DNA of 7,600 nucleotides from Chloroflexota bacterium. GTDB lineage: Bacteria; Chloroflexota; Dormibacteria; Dormibacterales; Dormibacteraceae. A program made the position numbers and the translations under genes. Where the stretch lies: NCBI GenBank assembly GCA_005880755.1, contig VBGV01000118.1, forward strand, positions 1-7,600, given 5' to 3'. Below, in pieces: positions 1-4,759 of this stretch (position 1 is the stretch's first letter; each line of letters starts with the position of its first letter). The notes under the pieces are model-generated. The model searched no databases. It was not told where the DNA came from and was given only the letters and a program-made list of their open reading frames with translations.

Positions 1-229
1 GGACCAGCCACAGGACGATCAGGAAGACGATGAGTCCGATGTGATCGTTGATCCAGGTCGTGACCTGCTGTTGAAACTGCGCCGGGCTCACAGTGGTGCC
101 GGTAGTCCGCTGGTTGTAGCTGAAGTTGAAGCCGGCTCCGCCTTCGCCGGAGAACAGTGCGATCAGCCACAGGTACTTGTGGTTCCAGCTGATACGAAAC
201 GACCGCGTGACGATGTCCCAGTACTGCAT
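1..229 (-). CDS. Putative integral membrane protein, 5' part only (runs off the left edge)
   Basis: On the minus strand an open frame starts at the ATG at 229-227 and continues to base 1 without a stop, giving about 76 N-terminal residues. The protein begins MQYWDIVTRSFRISWNHKYL. A hydrophobic stretch follows at about residues 18-27 (YLWLIALFSG), then a polar loop rich in Gln, Asn and Thr. A second hydrophobic segment (IGLIVFLIVLWLV) begins near residue 64 and is cut by the edge. An in-frame stop lies upstream at 269-271 and no other ATG or GTG intervenes, which supports the start. A short amphipathic N-terminus with an aromatic patch before the first span is common in uncharacterised actinobacterial and Chloroflexota membrane proteins of several spans, but I cannot name a family. 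The gene lies downstream of the thioesterase on the same strand, across a 197-bp gap. I am fairly sure it is coding; its function is unknown. Confidence 0.65.
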   Translation of the reverse strand, partial: MQYWDIVTRSFRISWNHKYLWLIALFSGEGGAGFNFSYNQRTTGTTVSPAQFQQQVTTWINDHIGLIVFLIVLWLV

Positions 230-254
230 GTCAGATGTCCCGCCGCCGGGTTCC

Positions 255-270
255 GACGCAGATTCGCGTC
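255..270. other. Small hairpin in the intergenic gap
   Basis: A perfect 5-bp stem, gacgc (255-259) and gcgtc (266-270), closes a 6-base loop. It lies 26 bp or more upstream of the membrane-protein start. There is no T-run, so it does not read as an intrinsic terminator. Confidence 0.3.
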
Positions 271-297
271 ATCGGCGGCCGGAGCCAAGGAAAGGGT

Positions 298-342
298 GGC
301 GCCGCTAGGAGCGCATCGGTAGATGCGTAACGACGCGGCGCC
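298..342. other. Two-tier hairpin in the intergenic gap
   Basis: Two nested stems can be read directly. The outer stem is a perfect 8 bp: ggcgccgc (298-305) with gcggcgcc (335-342). The inner stem is 6 bp plus a terminal G-T pair: gcgcatc (311-317) with gatgcgt (322-328), closing a 4-base loop. No T-run follows on either strand, so a rho-independent terminator is unlikely. It lies between two minus-strand genes and could act on their shared RNA as a processing or stabilising element, or be a member of a dispersed intergenic repeat. Neither can be decided from one copy. Confidence 0.45.
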
Positions 343-426
343 GGGCCCCTTGACGCCGGCTTCAGCGCCGTAGGCGCCCGGCCGCCTAGGACGCGAAGAT
401 GCAAGGAACATCGGTGGCGGGACATC

Positions 427-795
427 TCAGAAGGTCGCCGGGACGACGGCCCGCTTGTGGATGCCGGTCCCGAGGACCGTGTCGCCTTCGCGGCACTCGA
501 CCGCGAACTGCAGCTTGTTGCCCTTGACCTCGGCGACCCGAGAGGTCACGACCACGGTGCGGCCGGGGGCGGTCGGCGCGAGATGCCGCACATGGACTTC
601 ATAGCCGACCGACGTGTGGCCCTCGGGCAGCAGGCGTTCTATCGAGCGATGGCAGGTGATCTCCATGAGGCCGATCATGGCCGGGGTCGAAAAAGTGCCT
701 TGGCCGCCGACATGGTGGGTCAGCAGGTCGTCGTCCACGACACGTTCAAGCCTTCCCTCGAGGCCGGGCTTGATGCCTTCCAGCGTGTCCACCAT
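427..795 (-). CDS. FlK-like hotdog-fold acyl-CoA thioesterase
   Basis: This 122-residue protein resembles the fluoroacetyl-CoA thioesterase (FlK) family, small hotdog-fold enzymes that hydrolyse acyl-CoA thioesters in the cytosol. The FlK catalytic triad has visible counterparts: Thr37 and Glu45 in TPAMIGLME (the same 8-residue spacing as Thr42 and Glu50 of FlK) and His71 in VRHLAPTAPG (FlK His76). The segment EGHTSVGYEVHVRHL and the ending GTGIHKRAVV are also typical. I chose the ATG at 795-793. The frame is open up to 888, but those extra 31 residues would lie antisense to the well-conserved start of galU and look nothing like this family. A GTG at 792-790 is an alternative start. The gene is divergent from galU with a 14-bp gap. 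Family membership is well supported. The substrate is unknown: most relatives are not fluoroacetate-resistance enzymes, so I give no gene symbol. Confidence 0.88.
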   Translation of the reverse strand: MVDTLEGIKPGLEGRLERVVDDDLLTHHVGGQGTFSTPAMIGLMEITCHRSIERLLPEGHTSVGYEVHVRHLAPTAPGRTVVVTSRVAEVKGNKLQFAVECREGDTVLGTGIHKRAVVPATF

Positions 796-800
796 ATAGA
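770..800 (+). promoter_or_regulatory. Possible promoter for galU, leaderless type
   Basis: A -10-like TATAGA (795-800) ends 9 bases before the GTG start at 810, and a -35-like TTGATG (770-775) lies 19 bases upstream of it. With normal initiation the transcript would begin at or just before the start codon. The element overlaps the start of the divergent thioesterase gene. The match is modest and the spacer is long. Confidence 0.3.
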
Positions 801-809
801 TTGTCGTCC

Positions 810-1727
810 GTGACGACTCGTCTGGTGCGCAAGGCGATTTTTCCGGCGGCCGGTCTGGGCACCCGGTTCCTGCCGGTGACGAAGGCACAGCCGAAGGAAA
901 TGCTGCCCCTGGTCGACAAGCCGACCATCCAGTACGGCGTCGAGGAGGCGATCGCGAGCGGGATCGAGCAGGTGATCATGGTGACCGGCGGCGGCAAGCG
1001 CGCCATCGTCGACCATTTCGACCGCTCGCTTGAGCTCGAGCACTACCTCGAGGAACGAGGCAGGAGCGACCTGCTGCACATCCTCGCCGAGGTGGACGCG
1101 CTCAGCAACGAGCTTGTCATCACATACATCCAGCAGAAGGAGCCGCGTGGGCTCGGACACGCGGTCTGGACGGCGCGGCTGCTTGTGGAGGGAGAGGCCT
1201 GCGCCGTCCTGCTCGCCGACGACGTCATCCTCAACGACGGGGAGCCCTGCTTGAAGCAGTTGATCGACGCCCACCGGAAAACGGGTGCCACAGTGCTTGC
1301 CGTTCGACGCGTGCCCAGGAACGAGGTCAGCCGATACGGCATCATCGCCACGGCCGGGGCCAAGAACGGCATCTATGAGGTGACCGATGTCGTCGAGAAG
1401 CCCTCCCTCGAGGACGCTCCGTCGGACCTGGCGGCGCTCGGCCGCTACGTGATCCTGCCTGCTGTCTTCGACGAGCTGGAAAAAGGGGAGCCTGGAGCGG
1501 GCAAGGAGATCCAGCTGGTCGATGCCATCAAACGCACCATCGGCAGCCAGCCGGTGGTCGGTATCGAGTTCGAGGGTGACTACTACGATACCGGCACCGT
1601 TCCGGGTTACCTGAGGGCCAACCTGACCCTGGCGATGAAGCGGGAAGGCCTCCGCGAGGAGCTTGTCCCGCTCCTTCAGGAGCTGCTGGAAACCTCTGCC
1701 GAGGGTTCCGCTCCCCGAGGCCTATAA
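810..1727 (+). CDS. galU: UTP-glucose-1-phosphate uridylyltransferase
   Basis: GalU joins UTP and glucose 1-phosphate to give UDP-glucose and pyrophosphate. It supplies cell-envelope polysaccharide, trehalose and galactose metabolism in the cytosol. From the GTG at 810 the protein has 305 residues, close to the usual GalU length. The N-terminal nucleotide-binding signature (AAGLGTRFLPVTKAQPKEML, about 13-32) is intact and is followed by VDKPTIQY. Other hallmarks are LADDVI (135-140), the EKP motif (196-198), GRYV (211-214), EIQLVDAI and YYDTGTVPGY (258-267). A TTG at 801 would add three residues. I prefer GTG because VTTRLVRKAIFPAAG fits the family N-terminus and a -10-like box sits 9 bases upstream. 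No Shine-Dalgarno is visible. It diverges from the thioesterase (14 bp) and is followed 46 bp later by a co-oriented small gene. It could be mistaken for a glucose-1-phosphate thymidylyl- or cytidylyltransferase, but the motifs fit GalU best. Confidence 0.95.
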   Translation: MTTRLVRKAIFPAAGLGTRFLPVTKAQPKEMLPLVDKPTIQYGVEEAIASGIEQVIMVTGGGKRAIVDHFDRSLELEHYLEERGRSDLLHILAEVDALSNELVITYIQQKEPRGLGHAVWTARLLVEGEACAVLLADDVILNDGEPCLKQLIDAHRKTGATVLAVRRVPRNEVSRYGIIATAGAKNGIYEVTDVVEKPSLEDAPSDLAALGRYVILPAVFDELEKGEPGAGKEIQLVDAIKRTIGSQPVVGIEFEGDYYDTGTVPGYLRANLTLAMKREGLREELVPLLQELLETSAEGSAPRGL

Positions 1728-1728
1728 T
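1723..1728 (+). promoter_or_regulatory. Perfect -10 hexamer at the galU stop codon
   Basis: TATAAT overlaps the galU TAA stop (1725-1727), about 45 bases before the ATG of the next gene. No convincing -35 or extended -10 accompanies it. The small downstream gene may thus have its own promoter, or the hexamer may be a chance product of the stop codon. Confidence 0.3.
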
Positions 1729-1773
1729 CGGAATACGCTCAATGAGCCGAATCCCCGCCCGAGTGATTTACCT

Positions 1774-2040
1774 ATGGCTGTTTCAGGACGAAGAAGATTC
1801 GACGACGAGAAAGTTGTTCGGTATGAGACCGCGGAGAAGGACTTCGAGGTCGAAGTTTCGCGCACCCTCAACAAGTGGTGCGTCACCGTCTACCAGCAGC
1901 CGGACCGCCAGATCCTGGTCCAAGACTTCTTCCCGGAGCGTTGGAAAGCGCTCGCGCGGGCGCAAGACTTCATCCGACTCCTGAACCAGCGCAAGAAGAA
2001 GGAAGAGGAAGGCACCGGCTCATCCGACGACGACTTCTAA
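1774..2040 (+). CDS. Small charged protein of unknown function (88 residues)
   Basis: An 88-residue frame starts at the ATG at 1774 and ends at TAA 2038-2040. I do not recognise the family. The first 25 residues are highly charged (FDDEKVVRYETAEKDFEVEV). A central part reads as beta-strand (KWCVTVYQQPDRQILVQDFF), and a likely amphipathic helix follows (PERWKALARAQDFIRLLNQR). The C-terminus is a low-complexity tail with a KKK-EEE charge flip and an SSDDDF end. It has no membrane span, signal peptide or metal-binding cluster. The only Shine-Dalgarno-like sequence is a weak GAGTG 8 bases before the start. It is co-oriented with galU 46 bp upstream, and a perfect TATAAT lies in that gap. The same frame is open further upstream, into the galU end, but that part is Pro/Asn-rich and looks noncoding. 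Small size, a beta-then-helix layout and an acidic tail would suit a binding or adaptor protein, but that is a guess. Confidence 0.7.
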   Translation: MAVSGRRRFDDEKVVRYETAEKDFEVEVSRTLNKWCVTVYQQPDRQILVQDFFPERWKALARAQDFIRLLNQRKKKEEEGTGSSDDDF

Positions 2041-2044
2041 GGGT

Positions 2045-2060
2045 GAGGACGGATGTCCTC
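2045..2060 (+). terminator. Hairpin just after the 88-residue gene, possible weak terminator
   Basis: A perfect 6-bp stem, gaggac (2045-2050) and gtcctc (2055-2060), closes the 4-base loop ggat. It begins 5 bases after the stop codon, where a terminator would be expected. It is followed by a C-run and not a T-run, so it is at best an atypical terminator; 3'-end protection is another option. Confidence 0.3.
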
Positions 2061-2068
2061 CCCCGCGG

Positions 2069-2160
2069 AACCCCCACCTCCACACGCCACGCCCGGAGGC
2101 GGTTGGAGATAGGACTTCTGGTGACGGCCGGAGTGAATCCGGCCTGATGGCAGCGTCAGG
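2069..2160 (+). other. Serial hairpins in a noncoding gap, candidate structured RNA leader
   Basis: Three further foldable elements follow in the 142-bp gap before the next gene. First, cctcc (2077-2081) pairs with ggagg (2095-2099), with an outer aacc (2069-2072) and ggtt (2101-2104). Second, a perfect 7-bp stem ggccgga (2126-2132) and tccggcc (2138-2144) closes the loop gtgaa. Third, cctga (2143-2147) pairs with tcagg (2156-2160). The last two share bases 2143-2144, so they compete at their edges. I compared the sequence by eye with SRP RNA and with TPP, cobalamin, SAM and c-di-GMP riboswitch motifs and found no match. Stems are seen directly; an RNA function is inferred. Confidence 0.3.
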
Positions 2161-2167
2161 ATCTCAG

Positions 2168-2173
2168 TAGAAT
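2168..2173 (+). promoter_or_regulatory. Possible -10 box for the small membrane-protein gene
   Basis: TAGAAT (5 of 6 to the TATAAT consensus) ends exactly 9 bases before the GTG start at 2183, the same spacing as the box before galU. No Shine-Dalgarno lies in between. This fits a leaderless or nearly leaderless message. No good -35 is seen. If this promoter is right, the hairpins upstream are outside the transcript it makes. Confidence 0.35.
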
Positions 2174-2182
2174 CGACGACTC

Positions 2183-2422
2183 GTGAACTGGGCTGTGCTG
2201 CGTCGGGAGTGGGGGGCGGTGACGTTCGTGCTGACCGTCATCGCCGGGATGATCGTGGTTCCGCTGGCGCTTTACTTCGCCAACCAGGGTCCCGGCCCGG
2301 TCGCGACTCCAAGCCTCACCACCACGAGCAGCGCCCGAGCGAGCGGCGTGACAAGCCCGACACCTACACCGACGCCTTCGCACTCGCCGTCTGCCTCGCC
2401 GAGCGCGTCACCGACCCACTAG
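2183..2422 (+). CDS. Small single-span membrane protein with Ser/Thr/Pro-rich tail
   Basis: This 79-residue frame begins at a GTG (2183) and ends at TAG 2420-2422. Residues 1-11 are short and basic (RRE at 7-9). Residues 12-32 form one clear hydrophobic span (AVTFVLTVIAGMIVVPLALYF). Residues 36-79 are low complexity, rich in Ser, Thr and Pro, ending in alternating TPTPTP and SPSASPSAS units. The positive-inside rule puts the N-terminus in the cytoplasm and the tail outside, as a signal anchor. Such tails often act as flexible wall-spanning or glycosylated stalks, but no extracellular domain follows, so its role is unknown. A -10-like TAGAAT 9 bases before the GTG supports the start. It ends tail to tail against the next minus-strand gene with no gap. 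The repetitive tail could be partly composition-driven, which keeps my confidence moderate. Confidence 0.65.
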   Translation: MNWAVLRREWGAVTFVLTVIAGMIVVPLALYFANQGPGPVATPSLTTTSSARASGVTSPTPTPTPSHSPSASPSASPTH

Positions 2423-2956
2423 CTAAGAGGCGACACCCCAGAGCAGCCGCTCGCCGTTGGGCTGGACGATGTCCTGCAGTGGAAGCGCGAACTCCGCGAT
2501 GGACCTGCGTTCGGCGCTGACGCGCATCTCGATCTTCTCGGACAGTCGCAGGTGCGCGACCGCCGCGCAGTCGTGGAGGAACGTGAAAACGACCGGCCGC
2601 ACCAGGTTCAGCACGTAGTCGGCGATGCGTGCGCCGTCGGACAGAGTCTGGCCGTCCACGCTGCGGTCGCGAAAAGCGAGGATCACCACCTCGTCGCTCA
2701 GCATCACCGGATTCGTCCAGATGTAGGTCGTCGAGTGCGTCTCGCTCAATAGCCGCAAGACCTCCGTCAGCCGTCGCATCGGAGGCTCCGGGCCTTCGAA
2801 CAGCAGCGGCACGTCGCGTTGCGGCTCGTTGAAGTGCTGGGCGCGGTACCGGGCGGTGAACCCGAGGTCCGAGATCCCGGCAAACGGCGCGGGGACCTTG
2901 ATCGTCATCTCGCCAAGATGTGGAGTGGGACGCATGCTGGGACCGGACTCTTCCAT
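2423..2956 (-). CDS. Protein of unknown function, 177 residues
   Basis: I do not recognise this family. The frame ends at TAG (2425-2423), touching the stop of the convergent gene. I list the ATG at 2956 as start because a -10-like GTTAAT (2967-2962 on the minus strand) lies just upstream. ATGs at 2935 and 2908 are also possible; the latter would begin MTIKVPAPFAGISDLGF and look like a cleaner domain start. There is no signal peptide and no clear membrane span, so it is probably cytosolic. A mixed alpha/beta pattern is visible: strands around THSTTYIWTNPVMLSDEVVILAF, then a helix and the hydrophobic VLNLVRPVVFTFLHDCAAVAHL, then an alternating SEKIEMRVSAERRSIAEFALPL segment. There is no nucleotide-binding loop, and only one Cys, which argues against a metal cluster. 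The GC-rich third codon positions match its neighbours. It is divergent from the CoA-transferase gene by 71 bp. Confidence 0.72.
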   Translation of the reverse strand: MEESGPSMRPTPHLGEMTIKVPAPFAGISDLGFTARYRAQHFNEPQRDVPLLFEGPEPPMRRLTEVLRLLSETHSTTYIWTNPVMLSDEVVILAFRDRSVDGQTLSDGARIADYVLNLVRPVVFTFLHDCAAVAHLRLSEKIEMRVSAERRSIAEFALPLQDIVQPNGERLLWGVAS

Positions 2957-3011
2957 GCCGTATTAACGCACGGGCGGCTGCCGAAAGTCTCCTACCAACG
3001 TACGAGCGAAG

Positions 3012-3017
3012 CACAAT
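3012..3017 (+). promoter_or_regulatory. Possible -10 box for the CoA-transferase gene
   Basis: CACAAT ends 10 bases before the ATG at 3028 in the 71-bp divergent gap. Its position parallels the boxes before galU and the small membrane-protein gene, but it is a weaker match and has no clear -35. Confidence 0.2.
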
Positions 3018-3027
3018 TGAGTTCGTC

Positions 3028-4167
3028 ATGCCGCTGACGGGTATCCGCGTGCTGGACCTGACCCGGCTCCTGCCTGGGGCCTACTGCACCCTGCTGCTCG
3101 CCGACATGGGCGCCGACGTGATCAAGGTCGAAGAGCCGGGCGCCGGCGATTACATGCGTTGGACACCGCCGCTGGCGGGCGGCCAGAGCGCGCTGTTCAA
3201 CGCCATCAACCGCAACAAGCGCAGCGTGACGCTGAATCTCAAGTCGGACGCGGGCCGCGACCTTCTGCTGCGCCTGGTCGATGGAGCGGACGTGCTGGTC
3301 GAGGGCAACCGGCCCGGCGTCATGGACCGGCTTGGTCTCGGTTGGGACGTCTTGCACGCTCGCAACGAGCGGCTCGTCGTGTGCTCGATCACCGGTTACG
3401 GGCAGGACGGGCCGTTTGCGTCGCGGGCCGGCCACGACCTCAACTACATGGCGACCGCAGGCGCGCTTGGACTCAACGGCGAGCGTGAGGGTCCACCGGT
3501 TCCGCTGTCGGTCCAGGTCGCCGACATCGGCGGCGGCGGACTCCAGCCGGCGGTCGCGATCCTGGGCGCGCTCGTCGGGGTGCAGCGTGGGGGACAAGGT
3601 CGCTGGATCGATGCATCCATGACCGACGGCGCGGTGAGCTGGCTGGCGATGGCGTTCGCGACGCATGCCGGAGGTGAAGGCGTCGCCCGCGGCGAGCAGC
3701 GATTGTCAGGACGCTTTGCGTGTTATCGGGTGTACGCGTGCAAGGGCGGCGGTTACTTCAGCGTCGCTGCCCTCGAGCCGAAGTTCTGGTCCGCGTTGTG
3801 TGACGCGCTCGAGCGGCCAGACCTTGTCGACCTGCAGTTCTCGGACGATGGCGCGGTCCACATGGCGCTCGAGGAGATCTTCGCGTCCCGTTCGCGTATC
3901 GAGTGGCAAAGGAAGCTGTCGGCCCTGGACGCGTGCTGCGAGCCGGTCCTAAACCTGGACGAGGTTCGTTCGCATCCTCAGGTCATGGCGCGACGGCTGA
4001 TCGAGACTCGCGAGTCCGGCGTCGAGGTGCGGCCCGCGATTCCCCTGAGCGAGGGCTGGCGCCGGCGCGATGCGCCGCGGCTCGGCGAGCACACCGCTGA
4101 GGTGCTGGGCGAGCTCGGGATCGAGGGCGCTCAACTGGAAGAGCTGCGAGTCGCCGGCGCTATCTAG
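3028..4167 (+). CDS. Family III CoA-transferase / alpha-methylacyl-CoA racemase (CaiB/BaiF family)
   Basis: The 379-residue protein begins MPLTGIRVLDLTRLLPGAYC, a classic N-terminus for this family, followed by ADMGADVIKVEEPGAGDYMR. NRNKRSVTLNL (61-71), LVEGNRPGVMDRLGLG and SITGYGQDGP are all typical. His136 and Asp166, in AGHDLNY and QVADIGGGG, match the catalytic His and Asp of alpha-methylacyl-CoA racemases such as mycobacterial MCR, and AALEPKFW matches their IEPQFY segment. Racemases of this group interconvert 2R and 2S methyl-branched acyl-CoAs so that beta-oxidation can proceed; true CoA-transferases use the equivalent Asp to carry CoA. The His-Asp pair and the length favour a racemase-like enzyme, but substrate and reaction class are not certain. 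The frame is open upstream to 2920, but those residues lack family similarity, so I take the ATG at 3028. It overlaps coaE tail to tail by 8 bp. Confidence 0.92.
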   Translation: MPLTGIRVLDLTRLLPGAYCTLLLADMGADVIKVEEPGAGDYMRWTPPLAGGQSALFNAINRNKRSVTLNLKSDAGRDLLLRLVDGADVLVEGNRPGVMDRLGLGWDVLHARNERLVVCSITGYGQDGPFASRAGHDLNYMATAGALGLNGEREGPPVPLSVQVADIGGGGLQPAVAILGALVGVQRGGQGRWIDASMTDGAVSWLAMAFATHAGGEGVARGEQRLSGRFACYRVYACKGGGYFSVAALEPKFWSALCDALERPDLVDLQFSDDGAVHMALEEIFASRSRIEWQRKLSALDACCEPVLNLDEVRSHPQVMARRLIETRESGVEVRPAIPLSEGWRRRDAPRLGEHTAEVLGELGIEGAQLEELRVAGAI

Positions 4168-4750
4168 CGATTAGCGGCCAGAGCTTTCGCACCTGCGCCT
4201 GGGTTTCCTCGCGACTGCCGCTGTTGTCGATGACGTGCTGAGCGCGCCCGCGTTTCTCTTCGATCGGCATCTGGGCCGCGATGATCGACCGGGCGCGCGC
4301 CGCGCTCAGTCCGCGTCCTTCGACCAATCGCTGCAGCTGGACCGCCTCGGGCACGTAAACGAGGACCACCGCGGAGTAAATACCTTCCAGCCCGTTTTCG
4401 AACAGCAGCGGGACGTCCTGCACCACGACCGTGGCGCCATGGATCAAGGCGTCGGCTGTGCGCGCGGCCATCCACTCGCGAACCAGCGGATGCACGATCG
4501 CGTTCAGTCGCTGCCGAGCGTCTGCGTCGTTGAACACAAGCTCGCCCAAGCGTGCACGGTCGACCCGATCGTCGTGGACATACTCGGGACCGAATTCCCG
4601 CTCGATCAAGTCGAAGCCCAGGCTCCCCGGCTCGTAGACCGTGTGAGCGGCCTGGTCGGCGTCGAGCACCGTGGCGCCGAGCTCGTGAAACATCCCCGCC
4701 ACGGTCGACTTCCCCGACCCGGCGCCGCCCGTCAGCCCAATGAGCTTCAA
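4160..4750 (-). CDS. coaE: Dephospho-CoA kinase
   Basis: CoaE phosphorylates the ribose 3'-hydroxyl of dephospho-CoA with ATP, the final step of CoA synthesis. The 196-residue protein has the usual length. The Walker A loop GGAGSGKST (8-16) starts at the expected place after MKLIGLT. DAD (30-32), the IVHPLVREW segment (His87-Pro88), VQDVPLLFENGLE, the RGLSAARARSIIAAQ lid region and VIDNSGS near the C-terminus are all CoaE hallmarks. The start is a TTG at 4750-4748, fixed by the P-loop position; no ATG or GTG fits. This rare start may keep expression low. Only 9 bp separate it from the divergent fixC start, and its 3' end overlaps the CoA-transferase gene by 8 bp. It is thus not in an operon with polA, mutM or other common partners, at least on this side. 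Confidence 0.96.
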   Translation of the reverse strand: MKLIGLTGGAGSGKSTVAGMFHELGATVLDADQAAHTVYEPGSLGFDLIEREFGPEYVHDDRVDRARLGELVFNDADARQRLNAIVHPLVREWMAARTADALIHGATVVVQDVPLLFENGLEGIYSAVVLVYVPEAVQLQRLVEGRGLSAARARSIIAAQMPIEEKRGRAQHVIDNSGSREETQAQVRKLWPLIAR

Positions 4751-4751
4751 T
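4746..4751 (+). promoter_or_regulatory. Possible -10 box for fixC inside the coaE start
   Basis: TTCAAT ends 8 bases before the fixC GTG at 4760 and overlaps the coaE TTG codon (4748-4750). Any fixC promoter must lie here or deeper in coaE, since only 9 bp are noncoding. The sequence match is only fair. Confidence 0.2.
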
Positions 4752-4759
4752 TGGCGTAA

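Larger units (their letters stand above)
231..429. repeat. Long-range inverted repeat bracketing an intergenic gap
   Basis: The 17 bases at 231-247 (tcagatgtcccgccgcc) and the 17 bases at 413-429 (ggtggcgggacatctca) are inverted copies of each other with 15 of 17 positions matching. One arm sits just upstream of the ATG of the membrane-protein gene. The other arm includes the stop codon of the thioesterase gene. A transcript reading through both minus-strand genes could therefore fold the whole gap into a closed loop. The match is seen directly; any role is inferred. Confidence 0.45.

Noticed and set aside
796..888. N-terminal extension of the thioesterase to an ATG at 888
   Set aside because: The 31 extra residues are antisense to the conserved GalU nucleotide-binding signature, and FlK-like proteins begin close to the GIKPGLEG segment.
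720..1274. Minus-strand frame of 184 codons across galU and the thioesterase start
   Set aside because: It overlaps two well-supported genes, one of them out of frame on the same strand, and has no recognisable domain.
2041..2182. Riboswitch or SRP RNA in the hairpin gap
   Set aside because: I looked for TPP, cobalamin, SAM, c-di-GMP and SRP core motifs and found none, so I kept it as an unnamed structured region.
2380..2419. Tandem-looking SPSAS / TPTP coding repeat as a possible DNA repeat or phase-variable tract
   Set aside because: At the DNA level the units are imperfect and too short to be a slippage tract; it is protein low complexity only.
2920..3027. N-terminal extension of the CoA-transferase to an ATG at 2920
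   Set aside because: It would overlap the start of the divergent gene, and the family begins at MPLTGIRVLDLTR.
2364..3029. Minus-strand frame of 221 codons over the unknown 177-residue gene
   Set aside because: It is very Arg-rich and repetitive. The overlapping 177-residue frame has a much more protein-like composition and clean junctions with its neighbours.
2992..3666. Minus-strand frame of 224 codons inside the CoA-transferase gene
   Set aside because: Antisense to family-typical motifs; its composition is that of a GC-rich shadow frame.
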